From: Pseudoalteromonas rubra | GTDB taxonomy: Bacteria > Pseudomonadota > Gammaproteobacteria > Enterobacterales > Alteromonadaceae | Direction: 5' to 3' | Assembly (NCBI RefSeq): GCF_000238295.3 | Contig: NZ_AHCD03000037.1 | Span: 14,531 to 78,530 of the forward strand | DNA: 64,000 bases | Shown: positions 17,263 through 26,600 of the stretch, in pieces | Layout: each line of letters begins with the position of its first letter | How positions within the stretch are numbered: the stretch's first letter is position 1 | Made by a program: the position numbers and the translations under genes | Notes under the pieces: model-generated | The model's database searches: none | What the model was told of the DNA's origin: nothing | Seen by the model: the letters and a program-made list of their open reading frames with translations, nothing else

Positions 17263-18464
17263 AAGTGACGCATCTCAGTGAAGCACTTACGCCCTGGCTT
17301 GGCGCATCGGCACACAGTGGGTTGCTGATATGGAGTACCAACATACTGGCTCTGGTGATATTGCTGCTGGTGTTTTGGTTGATACGTCAATGGCTTCTGC
17401 CTCGGGTTCAGCAGTTTCTGAGTGCTTACTCCAACTCTAAAATCGGCTTTTTGGCACCCCAGCTCAGCAAATTCAGTGGTCGCTTTTCGATGGTGGTGTG
17501 CACGCTGTTGTTTATCGCCTTCAAAGAAGCCTTGTTTCTGGCACCACAAGGCCTATTCAATGTAATGAGTGTGGTGTCTCAGGGACTGCTGATCATCAGT
17601 ATTGGCTTTTTGCTAAGTAGCCTGGTCAACATTGTGAACGCGATTTACGACCAGCAACCATTTGCCAAAAGTGTGCCGATTCAGAGCTTAGTACAGGTTA
17701 GCAAGTTACTGATTTTCATTGTGTGTGCCATTTTGGTGATCAGCCTCGCCATAGACAAATCGCCCACTTATATTCTGTCCGGATTTGGTGCCATCGCGGC
17801 GGTTACGCTGTTGGTGTTTAAGGACACCATACTTGGACTGGTGGCCAGTATTCAAATTGCAGCCAACCGCTTGCTGGCGACGGGCGACTGGATCCAGGTG
17901 GATGCATTTGGCGCGGACGGTGAGGTCATTGAAGTTGGCCTGAACACAGTGCGCGTGCGCAACTGGGATAATACGGTCACAACCATTCCAACCTATAAAA
18001 TTATTTCGGATTCGTTTAAAAACTGGCGTGCCATGCAAGAGTCTAATGGGCGGCGGATCAAGCGGGCAATATACCTTGATTTTGATTCTATTCGCTTACT
18101 GAGCCAGGATGAACTGAACGCGCTCAGTGAGGCGTTACCTGAGGTGGCTGCGCTGTTACAAGATTCCACAGTGCAGCGTTGGAGCAATGTCTCTGTGTTT
18201 CGCCGTTATGCCGAAACCTACCTCAAAGCACATCCCCAGGTAAATTCGGATTGTCTCTGTATGGTACGAGAGCTGGCACCGACACAGTATGGTTTGCCGG
18301 TAGAGTTGTATTGTTTCAGCCGGGACAAACGTTGGGTGCAGTATGAGCATTTACAGGCTGATGTGCTGGACCACGTCTTGACGGTGATGCCATATTTTGG
18401 GCTGCGACCCTACCAGGTTATTTCAAGTCATCAAAACGAAATAAATCACAAAAAACCAGAGTAA
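17259..18464 (+). CDS. MscS family mechanosensitive channel, YbdG-like
   Basis: A 401-residue inner-membrane channel. There are about five hydrophobic segments in the first 185 residues. The pore-lining and beta-domain signature is AANRLLATGDWIQVDAFGADG followed by VRVRNWDNTVTTIPTYKIISDSFKNWR, which is typical of the YbdG/miniconductance branch. A soluble C-terminal domain follows. The frame is open upstream from 17172, but the ATG at 17259 overlaps the previous stop (ATGA) and starts the family homology. Coupling to two lipid acyltransferases suggests a membrane-tension or lipid-remodelling link. Confidence 0.87.
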   Translation: MKVTHLSEALTPWLGASAHSGLLIWSTNILALVILLLVFWLIRQWLLPRVQQFLSAYSNSKIGFLAPQLSKFSGRFSMVVCTLLFIAFKEALFLAPQGLFNVMSVVSQGLLIISIGFLLSSLVNIVNAIYDQQPFAKSVPIQSLVQVSKLLIFIVCAILVISLAIDKSPTYILSGFGAIAAVTLLVFKDTILGLVASIQIAANRLLATGDWIQVDAFGADGEVIEVGLNTVRVRNWDNTVTTIPTYKIISDSFKNWRAMQESNGRRIKRAIYLDFDSIRLLSQDELNALSEALPEVAALLQDSTVQRWSNVSVFRRYAETYLKAHPQVNSDCLCMVRELAPTQYGLPVELYCFSRDKRWVQYEHLQADVLDHVLTVMPYFGLRPYQVISSHQNEINHKKPE

Positions 18465-18573
18465 GCTGCAAATCCTTGTGTTATCTTAACGATTCAGACT
18501 TTATCTTTTTATGACATATTTGTGACATGGAGACGAGTTAGGTTGCTGAGTTGCCCAAGAGGTAGGTAGTGCA

Positions 18574-19392
18574 ATGAAGTATTTTGTAGCAATCATGCTG
18601 GTGATGAGCTTGTGTTCAATAAAACAGGCCTTGGCAGACCATGAACAAATTCTGGTAGCGATCGACCACGCTCCCCCTTACAGTGCCCTCGATGACAAGG
18701 GTAACGCACGAGGCTTAATTCTCGATATTCTTAATTACATTAAACACCACAGTGATGAAGACATCGCTGTCAAAGCCGTCCCTTGTCCTTTCTCTCGTTG
18801 TATTCGTATGCTGGCGCAGGGGGAAGTCGACGTGATGGGCGGGCTGATCCGAACGCCTGACCGTGAACGTCAAATGGCATTTGTGACTCCCCCCTATATG
18901 GCCTTGTCCTCTTCCTTTGTCTTTTACAGCCACCAGCATAGCCAGATTGAAGTTCATCGCTATGAAGATCTCATCGGCAAGCGGATCGCGGTGATGCGCG
19001 GTGCTGCTTTTTTCCCTCGTTTTGATCAGGATAGTCGGCTCGATAAGGTTGAAGTGCCCTCAGAGCGTATTGCTGTAGATCTGGTGCTAAAAGGGCGGGT
19101 CGATCTCGTGATTGCAGTCGAGGATACGGCCGATCTGGCCATGAATGTGCTTGCTCAGCCCGCGCATCAGCTGAGAAAAATGGACTATCGTCATACTCAG
19201 GTGATCTATGGGCACATGGCGATGAGTCATGCGTTTGCACAAAGCCATGTGGGGCGTGAGTTCACTGAGCATATGCAGCGGATGGCAAAAAACAAAATCC
19301 TGGACAAGCTGGTAGCGCCTTATCAATTGCCAGCTATCCCGCCTCAGCTATTATCAGAAGAGACGGGGAGCACACCAAAAAATACCTTTTAA
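18574..19392 (+). CDS. Periplasmic substrate-binding protein, SBP_bac_3 type
   Basis: A 272-residue exported protein with a signal peptide cut after QALA (about residue 21). The mature part has the amino-acid-type binding fold: VAIDHAPPYSALDDKGNARGLILDIL, then CPFSRCIRMLAQGEVDVMGGLIRTPDRER and DLIGKRIAVMRGAAFF. No ABC permease or ATPase gene is nearby, so it may be a stand-alone sensor-like binding protein, as is common in Alteromonadales. The ligand is not predictable. Its end overlaps the convergent S41-fusion gene by 4 bases. Confidence 0.8.
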   Translation: MKYFVAIMLVMSLCSIKQALADHEQILVAIDHAPPYSALDDKGNARGLILDILNYIKHHSDEDIAVKAVPCPFSRCIRMLAQGEVDVMGGLIRTPDRERQMAFVTPPYMALSSSFVFYSHQHSQIEVHRYEDLIGKRIAVMRGAAFFPRFDQDSRLDKVEVPSERIAVDLVLKGRVDLVIAVEDTADLAMNVLAQPAHQLRKMDYRHTQVIYGHMAMSHAFAQSHVGREFTEHMQRMAKNKILDKLVAPYQLPAIPPQLLSEETGSTPKNTF

Positions 19393-21974
19393 GGCGCGGT
19401 GTGTGACGCCTTCATGATGCCGTAACTGAATGACAGTACCAGCTGCGCTATGTCGTCATAAGCCTCAGCACTGGTATCATTGCCTGAATCTGCATTGGTC
19501 AGTAGTACAAAGCCACGCTGATGGCGCATATCTCCATATATCTGGGTGAGGACGCCCGGATCTTCCCCGTTGTGGTAGATTTTGTCACCATCCAGCCCCC
19601 AGAAGAAACCTCGCTCTACCGAGATGCTCGGGATATCGGTTTGTGGCGCCAGCATGGCCGCTACGGCACGTGCCGGGATACGTTGTTCTCCATTGAGTTT
19701 GCCCTGTTGCATGACGGCAATCAGAAAATTGCCCAGATCGTGTGCGGTAGAAATGGCACTGCCTTCACTGTAGGTGATGTTGCCATAGTCAGGCAAAGGC
19801 ATCGGCTGTTGTGTGTCCGGGTGATGAATGTAACGTGGCACCACAGGTTTAGTTGGCTGGGCAATGCCCCATTCACTGTGTTGCATCGCCAGTGGGGTGA
19901 AGACATACTCCTGGGTTAACTCAGGCAAGGTTTGCCCGCTTGCCTGCTCAGTGACATAGGCTGCCAGTGCGGCACCGATATTGGTGTATACAGCGGCCTC
20001 ATTATTGCGCAGACTAAAGCGGCTGACAAAATTGTCAGTGTGATAGTGGTTGCCGGATTGTGTCAGGTAAGCGGCGAAGAAACGGTCGAGGTTGGTGTCT
20101 GCTGGTTCCTCACATGCGCTCTCCTGGCTGAAACGGTTGTATAAACTGCTGCCGTCGGTATGTACAAAGTAATTACAGCGATAGATGGCATCGCGATCCA
20201 TGATGCCACTGGTGTGGGTGATCAGCTGCCGTAACGTAATAGGCTGAGCCAACGGCACGCCAAAATCGATAGAGAAATTCAGGTAACGTTCCACAGGCGC
20301 ATCAAGATCAACCTGTTGTTGCTCAACGGCCTGGGCCAGAGTCGCCCCCAGCAGCGTTTTACTCACCGACCCCAGATAGAAGCGGCTATGTGCATTAACC
20401 GCTGTGCCTTGCTCATCCGCATGGCCAAACCCCTGTTGATAGACCGACTGGCCGTCGTGAATAATATTAACGGCCACGGCGGGAATATTGCCCTGTTGCT
20501 GAAGCGCCCTGAGCTGGCGTTCAAATTCTCTGACAGTTAGTTGAGGTTTGGGGTCTTTACCCAGTAAAGTCAGTGCATGATCATAGCTTTCAAACCGGCC
20601 GCTTTCGAGTGCATGCATGGAAAATGCAGGTACTGTGATATCAGGCTGGATCCCACGTTGCTCATACAAAGTACCCTGCGCATCCCGGTAGACTTCGTTC
20701 GAGAGGGATATCTGCCAGCCATTGGGCAAGGTGAAAAAGCGTTTATCCGATAAGGCGCCAGATGTTGCCTCTCCGAGCAAGGTCACGTGTGGCAAATGCA
20801 TCATGGCCATAGTCAGAATTTCGCCAGCGCTGATGGTCAGCGGACTGGTGAGTAAATAAATGGGTTTGGTGTACGCATTGGGGTGAGTTTGCAAAGACTG
20901 GCTGAGCAACACCCCCTGGCCGGCCTGGTTCAGAGCTTGTTTATTAAATGCCAGGCGTTTACTGGTATTGAAGCGAGAGGCAATCGCCAGGGCAATGGCA
21001 TCGTCGCCGCCAGTGTTGTTGCGAATGTCCAGGAGCAGTCCCTCGGTGTCGGCCAGCGCTGCCATAATGCCGTCAATCAGCACATTGGCTGCGTCGAGAT
21101 GCTCAGTTTCACTAGCCTCTGCGTCGCTGCTGAAGCGCGCGAGGTTATTGATCACCAGTACACCGATGTTGTCTTTGGTCTTACCCCAGAGCAAGGTTTT
21201 TTCTTCTTGCTCAGCCGGAAAGCTGCCCATACTGCCTGGTACCAGGTATTGCTGAGTGACTTGCAGTGAGTCCAGAACCAGCTCTGAAAAGACCTGTTCA
21301 TCGGTCAGTTGCATGTTATAGCGCAGGTAGTAACTGGCTGTGCCCCGCGCCGCACGCAAAATAGGCGCATCTTTCATCACAAAATAGGGGTGGCCAGGTG
21401 TGCTGGCAACCGACACATGACCATCGGCAAGGGGCGCAATCATTTCTGTTAATGCCTCAAACAAAGCATCATCAGACATCGCATCATGGATCTGTGGGCG
21501 ATAGAGGTTGTACTGTGTTTGCCAGTCCATGTCGCGCAGGGCAAAAAAGGCGTAATAATCGTTGAATGTGTGCCAGAAGTATTCAAACACCTCCGTAGGG
21601 CTGGCTTGTGTATCAATGGATAAGGGCGACTGACAGACGTCGGGGAGTGACGTCTGCGGGTCATAGATATGCGGATAGACTTCGCCCGCATAAGTCAGTT
21701 GCAGTTGTCCTGTGTTTCTGAGCTGAGCCTGGGCTATTTCGCTTTGTGGGTTCAGTGGTAGGGTACGCTGTGCCAATTTGATACAGGCATGAGTATTAAA
21801 TTCATAACGTTGCATGCGATCTGCGCGGATATCGAGTACTTCACCATAGGCGGTTTTCTGCCAGATCCCCGGGAGCTTTTGTAATGCCCCGCGATGATCC
21901 TTGCTGTCGCCGCAGCCACTGAGCACGGTGCTGATAATCAATCCTGAGATAAGCAGAGAAAAGTCTTTGAACAT
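19389..21974 (-). CDS. Lipoprotein fusion: S41 protease domain plus serine beta-lactamase-fold domain
   Basis: An 861-residue lipoprotein (lipobox LSGC near residue 21 from the ATG at 21974, preceded by AAGGA). The N-terminal half is an S41/tail-specific protease-like domain: ADGHVSV, LLLDIRNNTGGDDAIALAIASRF, and the catalytic region TSPLTISAGEIL (Ser about 382) with GEATSGALSDKRF. The C-terminal half, from about residue 480, is a beta-lactamase/DD-peptidase-fold hydrolase: LGSVSKTLL (SxxK, Ser about 536), YTNIGAAL (YxN) and HNGEDPG (third motif). Both active sites look intact. Likely a periplasmic hydrolase acting on peptides or esters. Natural substrate unknown. Confidence 0.8.
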   Translation of the reverse strand: MFKDFSLLISGLIISTVLSGCGDSKDHRGALQKLPGIWQKTAYGEVLDIRADRMQRYEFNTHACIKLAQRTLPLNPQSEIAQAQLRNTGQLQLTYAGEVYPHIYDPQTSLPDVCQSPLSIDTQASPTEVFEYFWHTFNDYYAFFALRDMDWQTQYNLYRPQIHDAMSDDALFEALTEMIAPLADGHVSVASTPGHPYFVMKDAPILRAARGTASYYLRYNMQLTDEQVFSELVLDSLQVTQQYLVPGSMGSFPAEQEEKTLLWGKTKDNIGVLVINNLARFSSDAEASETEHLDAANVLIDGIMAALADTEGLLLDIRNNTGGDDAIALAIASRFNTSKRLAFNKQALNQAGQGVLLSQSLQTHPNAYTKPIYLLTSPLTISAGEILTMAMMHLPHVTLLGEATSGALSDKRFFTLPNGWQISLSNEVYRDAQGTLYEQRGIQPDITVPAFSMHALESGRFESYDHALTLLGKDPKPQLTVREFERQLRALQQQGNIPAVAVNIIHDGQSVYQQGFGHADEQGTAVNAHSRFYLGSVSKTLLGATLAQAVEQQQVDLDAPVERYLNFSIDFGVPLAQPITLRQLITHTSGIMDRDAIYRCNYFVHTDGSSLYNRFSQESACEEPADTNLDRFFAAYLTQSGNHYHTDNFVSRFSLRNNEAAVYTNIGAALAAYVTEQASGQTLPELTQEYVFTPLAMQHSEWGIAQPTKPVVPRYIHHPDTQQPMPLPDYGNITYSEGSAISTAHDLGNFLIAVMQQGKLNGEQRIPARAVAAMLAPQTDIPSISVERGFFWGLDGDKIYHNGEDPGVLTQIYGDMRHQRGFVLLTNADSGNDTSAEAYDDIAQLVLSFSYGIMKASHTAP

Positions 21975-22171
21975 GACTGTGTCCTTAACTGAATTACCCA
22001 AATGCGGTGTTGTAGTGTGGCCAGTGTAGGGGGTGAGGCGTGTCGGCGCTGTAAGCGAGTTGCGCCAAAGGGTCAGAAAATGTACCCGGTCATTGACATT
22101 TTTAAACAGAGGGTAACGCCGACTCTGGCTACACTGGTGGAGAACTAAACTGATCGTATGAGGTTGAAGTG

Positions 22172-22675
22172 ATGCAACGAACTGCTGCGAAGTATTTCGC
22201 GATGAGCGAAGAAGTATGGGCGCGCCATGCCAACCCCTGGAGTGTCTGGAGCCGTTATTCTTGTTTGCCTTTGTTGATTGCGTGCCTGTGGTGGCGTGAC
22301 TGGCTGGGGCTGGCTTTTTGGCCGCTGTTGGTGGTGTTGTTACTTTGGGTGTGGCTGAACCCCAGGTGTTTTAGCAAACCCAGAGATACTCACAATTGGG
22401 CATCACAAGCCGTATTGGGTGAGCAGATCTTAATCTATCAGCTGGAGCGGGTGCCACTGGTGCATTATCAGGTGATTAAAATCATCATGGCACTGCTCAC
22501 GCTGAGTACCCTGGTATGTGGTGTTGGCCTGTGGTTTCAGGAGGCCATCAGCACCAGCGTCGGCGCACTGGGCGTGATCCTGAGCAAAACCTGGTTTCTT
22601 GATCGTATGGTCTGGCTGTATCAGAGTGTTGTCCGCTCAGATGCGAAGCTGGCGGCACGTCAGGCAAAGACCTGA
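22172..22675 (+). CDS. DUF6653-type membrane protein
   Basis: A 167-residue membrane protein with two hydrophobic pairs (about residues 30-65 and 105-140). Conserved-looking segments are EEVWARHANPWSVWSRY near the start and NPRCFSKPRDTHNWASQAVLGE in the middle. I associate these with the DUF6653 family, without certainty. A GTG directly precedes the ATG. GAGGTT upstream supports the ATG. Its last 16 bases overlap the convergent rhodanese gene. No function can be proposed. Confidence 0.6.
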   Translation: MQRTAAKYFAMSEEVWARHANPWSVWSRYSCLPLLIACLWWRDWLGLAFWPLLVVLLLWVWLNPRCFSKPRDTHNWASQAVLGEQILIYQLERVPLVHYQVIKIIMALLTLSTLVCGVGLWFQEAISTSVGALGVILSKTWFLDRMVWLYQSVVRSDAKLAARQAKT

Positions 22676-23007
22676 CACACCTCATCGACTTTACAGGTGA
22701 TCACGCTGACATTCTGGTAGCCAATGCGGGTGAGTTGCTCTGCGGCAAACACCGCCCGGCCACCCGCGGCACAGTGCAAGTACAGAGGTCTGCTTGGATC
22801 TTTTTCCACTGAAGGCAATTGAAACTCCAGCACGCCACGGGGAATATTCAGTGCCCCCGGGGCAGCTTTTTCCTGGTGTTCCTGAGGTTCTCGCACGTCA
22901 ATCAATAAGCCCTGATTGGTGGCCATTTCTGCTTTGGCCTGTTGCGCGCTGATACAGCGCTGATTAGGCCTGACGGTTTTTAAAATGTCCTGTGGGGATG
23001 TCAGCAT
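22660..23007 (-). CDS. Single-domain rhodanese sulfurtransferase
   Basis: A 115-residue cytoplasmic rhodanese domain. IDVREPQEHQ and NIPRGVLE are the usual rhodanese segments, and LHCAAGGRA is the active-site loop with catalytic Cys79. Such proteins carry persulfide sulfur. It is encoded three bases behind a DUF2892 membrane protein. Together the pair corresponds to the two halves of E. coli YgaP (rhodanese plus membrane hairpin), here as separate genes. It is divergent from a YgaV/BigR-like repressor, so induction by reactive sulfur species is expected. Confidence 0.87.
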   Translation of the reverse strand: MLTSPQDILKTVRPNQRCISAQQAKAEMATNQGLLIDVREPQEHQEKAAPGALNIPRGVLEFQLPSVEKDPSRPLYLHCAAGGRAVFAAEQLTRIGYQNVSVITCKVDEVCQVFA

Positions 23008-23010
23008 CGC

Positions 23011-23199
23011 TTAATTCTCCATTCCAAGTTTTTTGAGCAAGGTCATCATCGGGCACCAGCCGGTAAAGGCGGATTGGATCAGGTTCAATGCGATAAACAC
23101 ACTCAACCACACCCAGCGCGGATCCATAAACCAGGTCAGTAACAATGACAGTATCAGCATACTGCCGGCGATCAATCTGATAGCGGCTTCCAGTCTCAT
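23011..23199 (-). CDS. DUF2892 (YgaP membrane-half) protein
   Basis: A 62-residue membrane protein with two hydrophobic segments and the family ending TGWCPMMTLLKKLG. AGGAGGT stands 7 bases before the ATG at 23199, which is why I prefer it to the upstream in-frame ATG at 23247 (that would lie in the operator). DUF2892 units form the membrane part of YgaP-type rhodaneses. Its Cys in WCP may take part in sulfur transfer. First gene of the rhodanese operon. Confidence 0.85.
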   Translation of the reverse strand: MRLEAAIRLIAGSMLILSLLLTWFMDPRWVWLSVFIALNLIQSAFTGWCPMMTLLKKLGMEN

Positions 23200-23236
23200 A
23201 AGTGTACCTCCTGACTTCAAGTATATGGCAAGATTT

Positions 23237-23274
23237 AACATTAGCAAGATCTAATATTAGTAATTCCTAATGTT
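23237..23274. promoter_or_regulatory. Double ArsR-type operator between DUF2892 and arsR-like genes
   Basis: Two adjoining 16-bp dyads, ATTAGCAAGATCTAAT (23240-23255) and ATTAGTAATTCCTAAT (23256-23271), have the form ATTAG-N6-CTAAT. Together they are the core of a larger perfect symmetry AACATTAG...CTAATGTT. The position covers the start region of both divergent transcripts, as expected for a self-regulating repressor. Confidence 0.75.
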
Positions 23275-23313
23275 GTGTTCTATACTCGCCACATCATTAA
23301 GGTGGGGAAAAGT

Positions 23314-23622
23314 ATGGATTTACATGCAATGGCCGACAGCGCCGCACAGGCTGAAGCATTACTTAAGATGCTGGCGAATCGGAATCGGTTGATGATCTTG
23401 TGCAGTTTGCAAAGTACAGAACTCAGTGTCGGTGAGTTGAATGAGCGGGTTCCACTGGCTCAATCTGCACTGTCTCAGCACCTGGCTGCAATGCGGAAAA
23501 CTGGGGTCGTTGCTTCACGACGCGCTGGTGCTACTGTGTATTACCGCATTGCGGATGATAAGGTGCTGGTGATCTTGCAGCAGCTTTATCAGCTCTTCTG
23601 TGCCGACAAGGATACACCATGA
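23314..23622 (+). CDS. ArsR/SmtB repressor, YgaV/BigR-like (persulfide-sensing type)
   Basis: A 102-residue winged-helix repressor. LANRNRLMILCSLQ and AQSALSQHLAAMRKTGVVASRR are the ArsR DNA-binding region, and ATVYYRI the wing. It has exactly two Cys, at 30 and 96, in the positions used by BigR/SqrR/YgaV to form a sulfide bridge with reactive sulfur. The metal-binding CxC of classical ArsR is absent. The ATG at 23314 has AAGGTGGGG upstream. The frame's extension to 23275 runs into the operator. Its stop overlaps the RND gene start (ATGA), so the pump is co-transcribed. Confidence 0.85.
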   Translation: MDLHAMADSAAQAEALLKMLANRNRLMILCSLQSTELSVGELNERVPLAQSALSQHLAAMRKTGVVASRRAGATVYYRIADDKVLVILQQLYQLFCADKDTP

Positions 23623-26600
23623 ATGACACAGTGAGTTTTACTGAGCGAGCGATACGCCAGTGTCTGACTGGTCGCTTGCCTGCGCTGTTTTTCTTCTTTG
23701 CTATGGTGCTGGGTGTACTGGCTTTACAGTTCATGCCGCGGGAGGAAGAGCCTCAGATAGTGGTGCCGATGTTAGATATTCATGTCACGGTGCCCAACAC
23801 CGCCGCACCCGAAGTGGTGCGTCTTGTTACCACGCCGCTGGAGAAGCTGCTGCTGCAAATTCCGGGTGTAGAACATGTTTACTCTATTACCAACAGTGGC
23901 TCCGCCGTGGTCACCCTGCGATTTCATGTTGGAGAGAGTCGTGAGCAGGCCATCCTGAATACCTACACTAAACTGTATGCCAATGAGCACCAGATGGCCG
24001 CTGTGGTCAGTGACTGGCAGATCCGGCCGATCGAAGTCGACGATGTGCCGATTGTTATGCTGGGCTTGTATAGTACCGCACCTCAACAATACAACGATTA
24101 TGACTTAACCCGCTTTGCTCAGGAGATCTCAACGCAGCTGCAGCGATTACCCGACACCAGCGAGGTCAAGGTGGTGGCAGGACGGCAGCGCCAGCTGAAT
24201 GTCTGGCTGGATGCGACGGCATTAGCGGCACACCAGAGCACGCCGCTGGACGTGTTAACCGCGATTCAAAACAGCAATCAGTTGCAACAGGTTGGCAAGC
24301 GTATTGCAGGCAGCAAACAGATTGTACTTGAGTCTGGCGACGTGTTGCGTACTGCCGCGGCGTTGCGTGCGCTAGTGATCACTGTGGTCAACGGGCGCGC
24401 CGTGAAACTCAAAGATGTCGCGCGCATTGAAGATGGGCCGGGTGAGCCCGAACAGTACCAGTGGCTGGCGATCAGTGATGGCAGCCAGGATCTGCCGTTG
24501 GTGACCCTTAGTGTAGCTAAGCAAAAAGGCAGCAATGCGGTATCCGTTGCTGAGCGGGTTCACGCGCTGATGGGCCAGCTGCAAACTCAGCTATTGCCAC
24601 CGGAAGTCGAGATTAAGGTATTGCGCGACTACGGCCAGACAGCCGATGAAAAGGTCAATGATTTGATGGCCAGCCTGCTCTTTGCGGTGCTGACCGTGGT
24701 GATTTTTGTTGGTGTCTTTCTTGGCTGGCGGCCGGCGATTGTGGTCGGGCTGGCGATCCCGGTGTGTTACGGGGTGACGCTGGCGCTGGACTGGGCGTTC
24801 GGTTACACCATCAACCGGGTGACGTTATTTGCCCTGATCCTCTCGCTGGGTCTGCTGGTGGACGATCCCATCACGGGCATCGATAACATCAGCCGAATGC
24901 TGGTGCCCGGCAAACCGCGTCAGCAGCAGATTGTGAACGCTATGATGGAGATCCGCACCGCATTATTGATGTCGACATTGACCATTATGATGGCGTTTCT
25001 GCCATTGGCTTACATCACAGGGATGATGGGTCCTTATATGGCCCCTATGGCCTTTAATGTGCCCGTGAGTGTGATGGTGTCAACCGGGGTGGCTTTGTTC
25101 ATTACGCCCTGGCTGGCGAGTCGCTTGCTGAGCGCCAATCCGCCATCTGTAGTCAGAGTGGATAATGGCTGGTATGCGGCGTTACTCACCCCTGTGCTGC
25201 GCTCGCCACACAGGGCCAAAGGGGTGTTGTGGCTGATGTTAGTGCTGTTTGTGCTGAGTGCAAGTTTACCTGTGTTTCGGGCCGTTCCGCTCAAGTTGCT
25301 ACCTTATGACAATAAAAATGAAGTTCAGGTGCTGATTGATTTACCGGAGGGCAGCACATTGGAAACCACCGCGCGTATCACGCGCGCAGTGCAGCAACGC
25401 GTTTGGCAAATGAATGAGGTAAGTGCGATTGCCGCCTATGTGGGCCAGCCTTCCAGTATGGATTTCAACGGCATGGTACGGGGATATTATCGTCGTCACA
25501 GTGACAACCTGGCCGAGCTAAGGGTGATTTTATTAGACAAGCGTGAGCGCGCACATCAGTCTCATGCTGTGGTGCTACGGCTGCGCAAAGCGCTGGCAGA
25601 GTTTAATCGTGATGGCACGGTGATCAAAGTGGTGGAAGTGCCGCCGGGTCCACCCGTTATGAGCACGCTGACCGCCGAGGTTTATGCTGAGCCCTTTACT
25701 GCCACGGATACACATCGTGATGCAGCACTGAGGCTGGCGGCACGCTTGCGTCAGGAGCCCCATGTGGTGGAAGTGGATACCTCTTTGTCCGCCCCGGTTA
25801 CTTTACAACGGTTTGTGACTGATAAACAAAAAGCGGCGCTCTCCGGAGTGAGCAGCATAGAAATAAACCATACTCTGGCGTTGGTCAGTGGTGGCATGCA
25901 GGCCGGATTGTTATATCAGCCTCGTGAAGCTCAGCCGGTGCCGATCACGTTACAGCTGGCTTATTCGGACCGTCAGCATTGGTCGGACTTACTCGCAACT
26001 CAGATCCGTGGCAGCAGCGACGTGACGCAGGCGCAAGATAATTTTGGTCTTAGCCGGGCAGCCCGACCTATGGTGGCCTTATCTGAAGTCGGGGATATGC
26101 AGACTTTGGTGGCAGAGCCTGCCATTTACCGAAAGGATTTGGCGCCAGTCATTTATGTTTTTGCGGAATTAAATGGCCGCACACCTGCTGAGGTAATCGC
26201 TGATGTGGTAGCTGATGAGCAACAAGCGGGTGTTCCTGTGCAGAACGAAACACACATGACGCCCTGGCAGCAACGCACTTTTCTCAGCAGTGGTAGCGGT
26301 TTATCGTGGCAGCTACCTGAGGGCACACAGTATCGTTTCAGCGGTGAAGGAGAGTGGCGCATCACCATCAGAGTGTTTCGGGATATGGGTATTGCCTTTG
26401 CTTTTGCGCTGGCGGCTATTTTCCTGATTTTACGTTGGCAGACCGCTTCCAGTGCGGTGGCACTGCTCATCATGTCTGCCATTCCTTTAACCATGATAGG
26501 GATTATGCCGGGCTTTTGGGTGCTTAATCAGTTGGGTGAACGCACCATCGCTGGGGCACCCGACCCTGTACTGTTTACCGCCACCGCGATGATCGGCATG

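Noticed and set aside
18574..19392. Part of an ABC uptake operon
   Set aside because: The binding-protein gene has no permease or ATPase gene beside it on either side.
23199..23247. Longer N-terminus for the DUF2892 protein starting at 23247
   Set aside because: It would place the start inside the ArsR operator, and a perfect AGGAGGT stands before the ATG at 23199.
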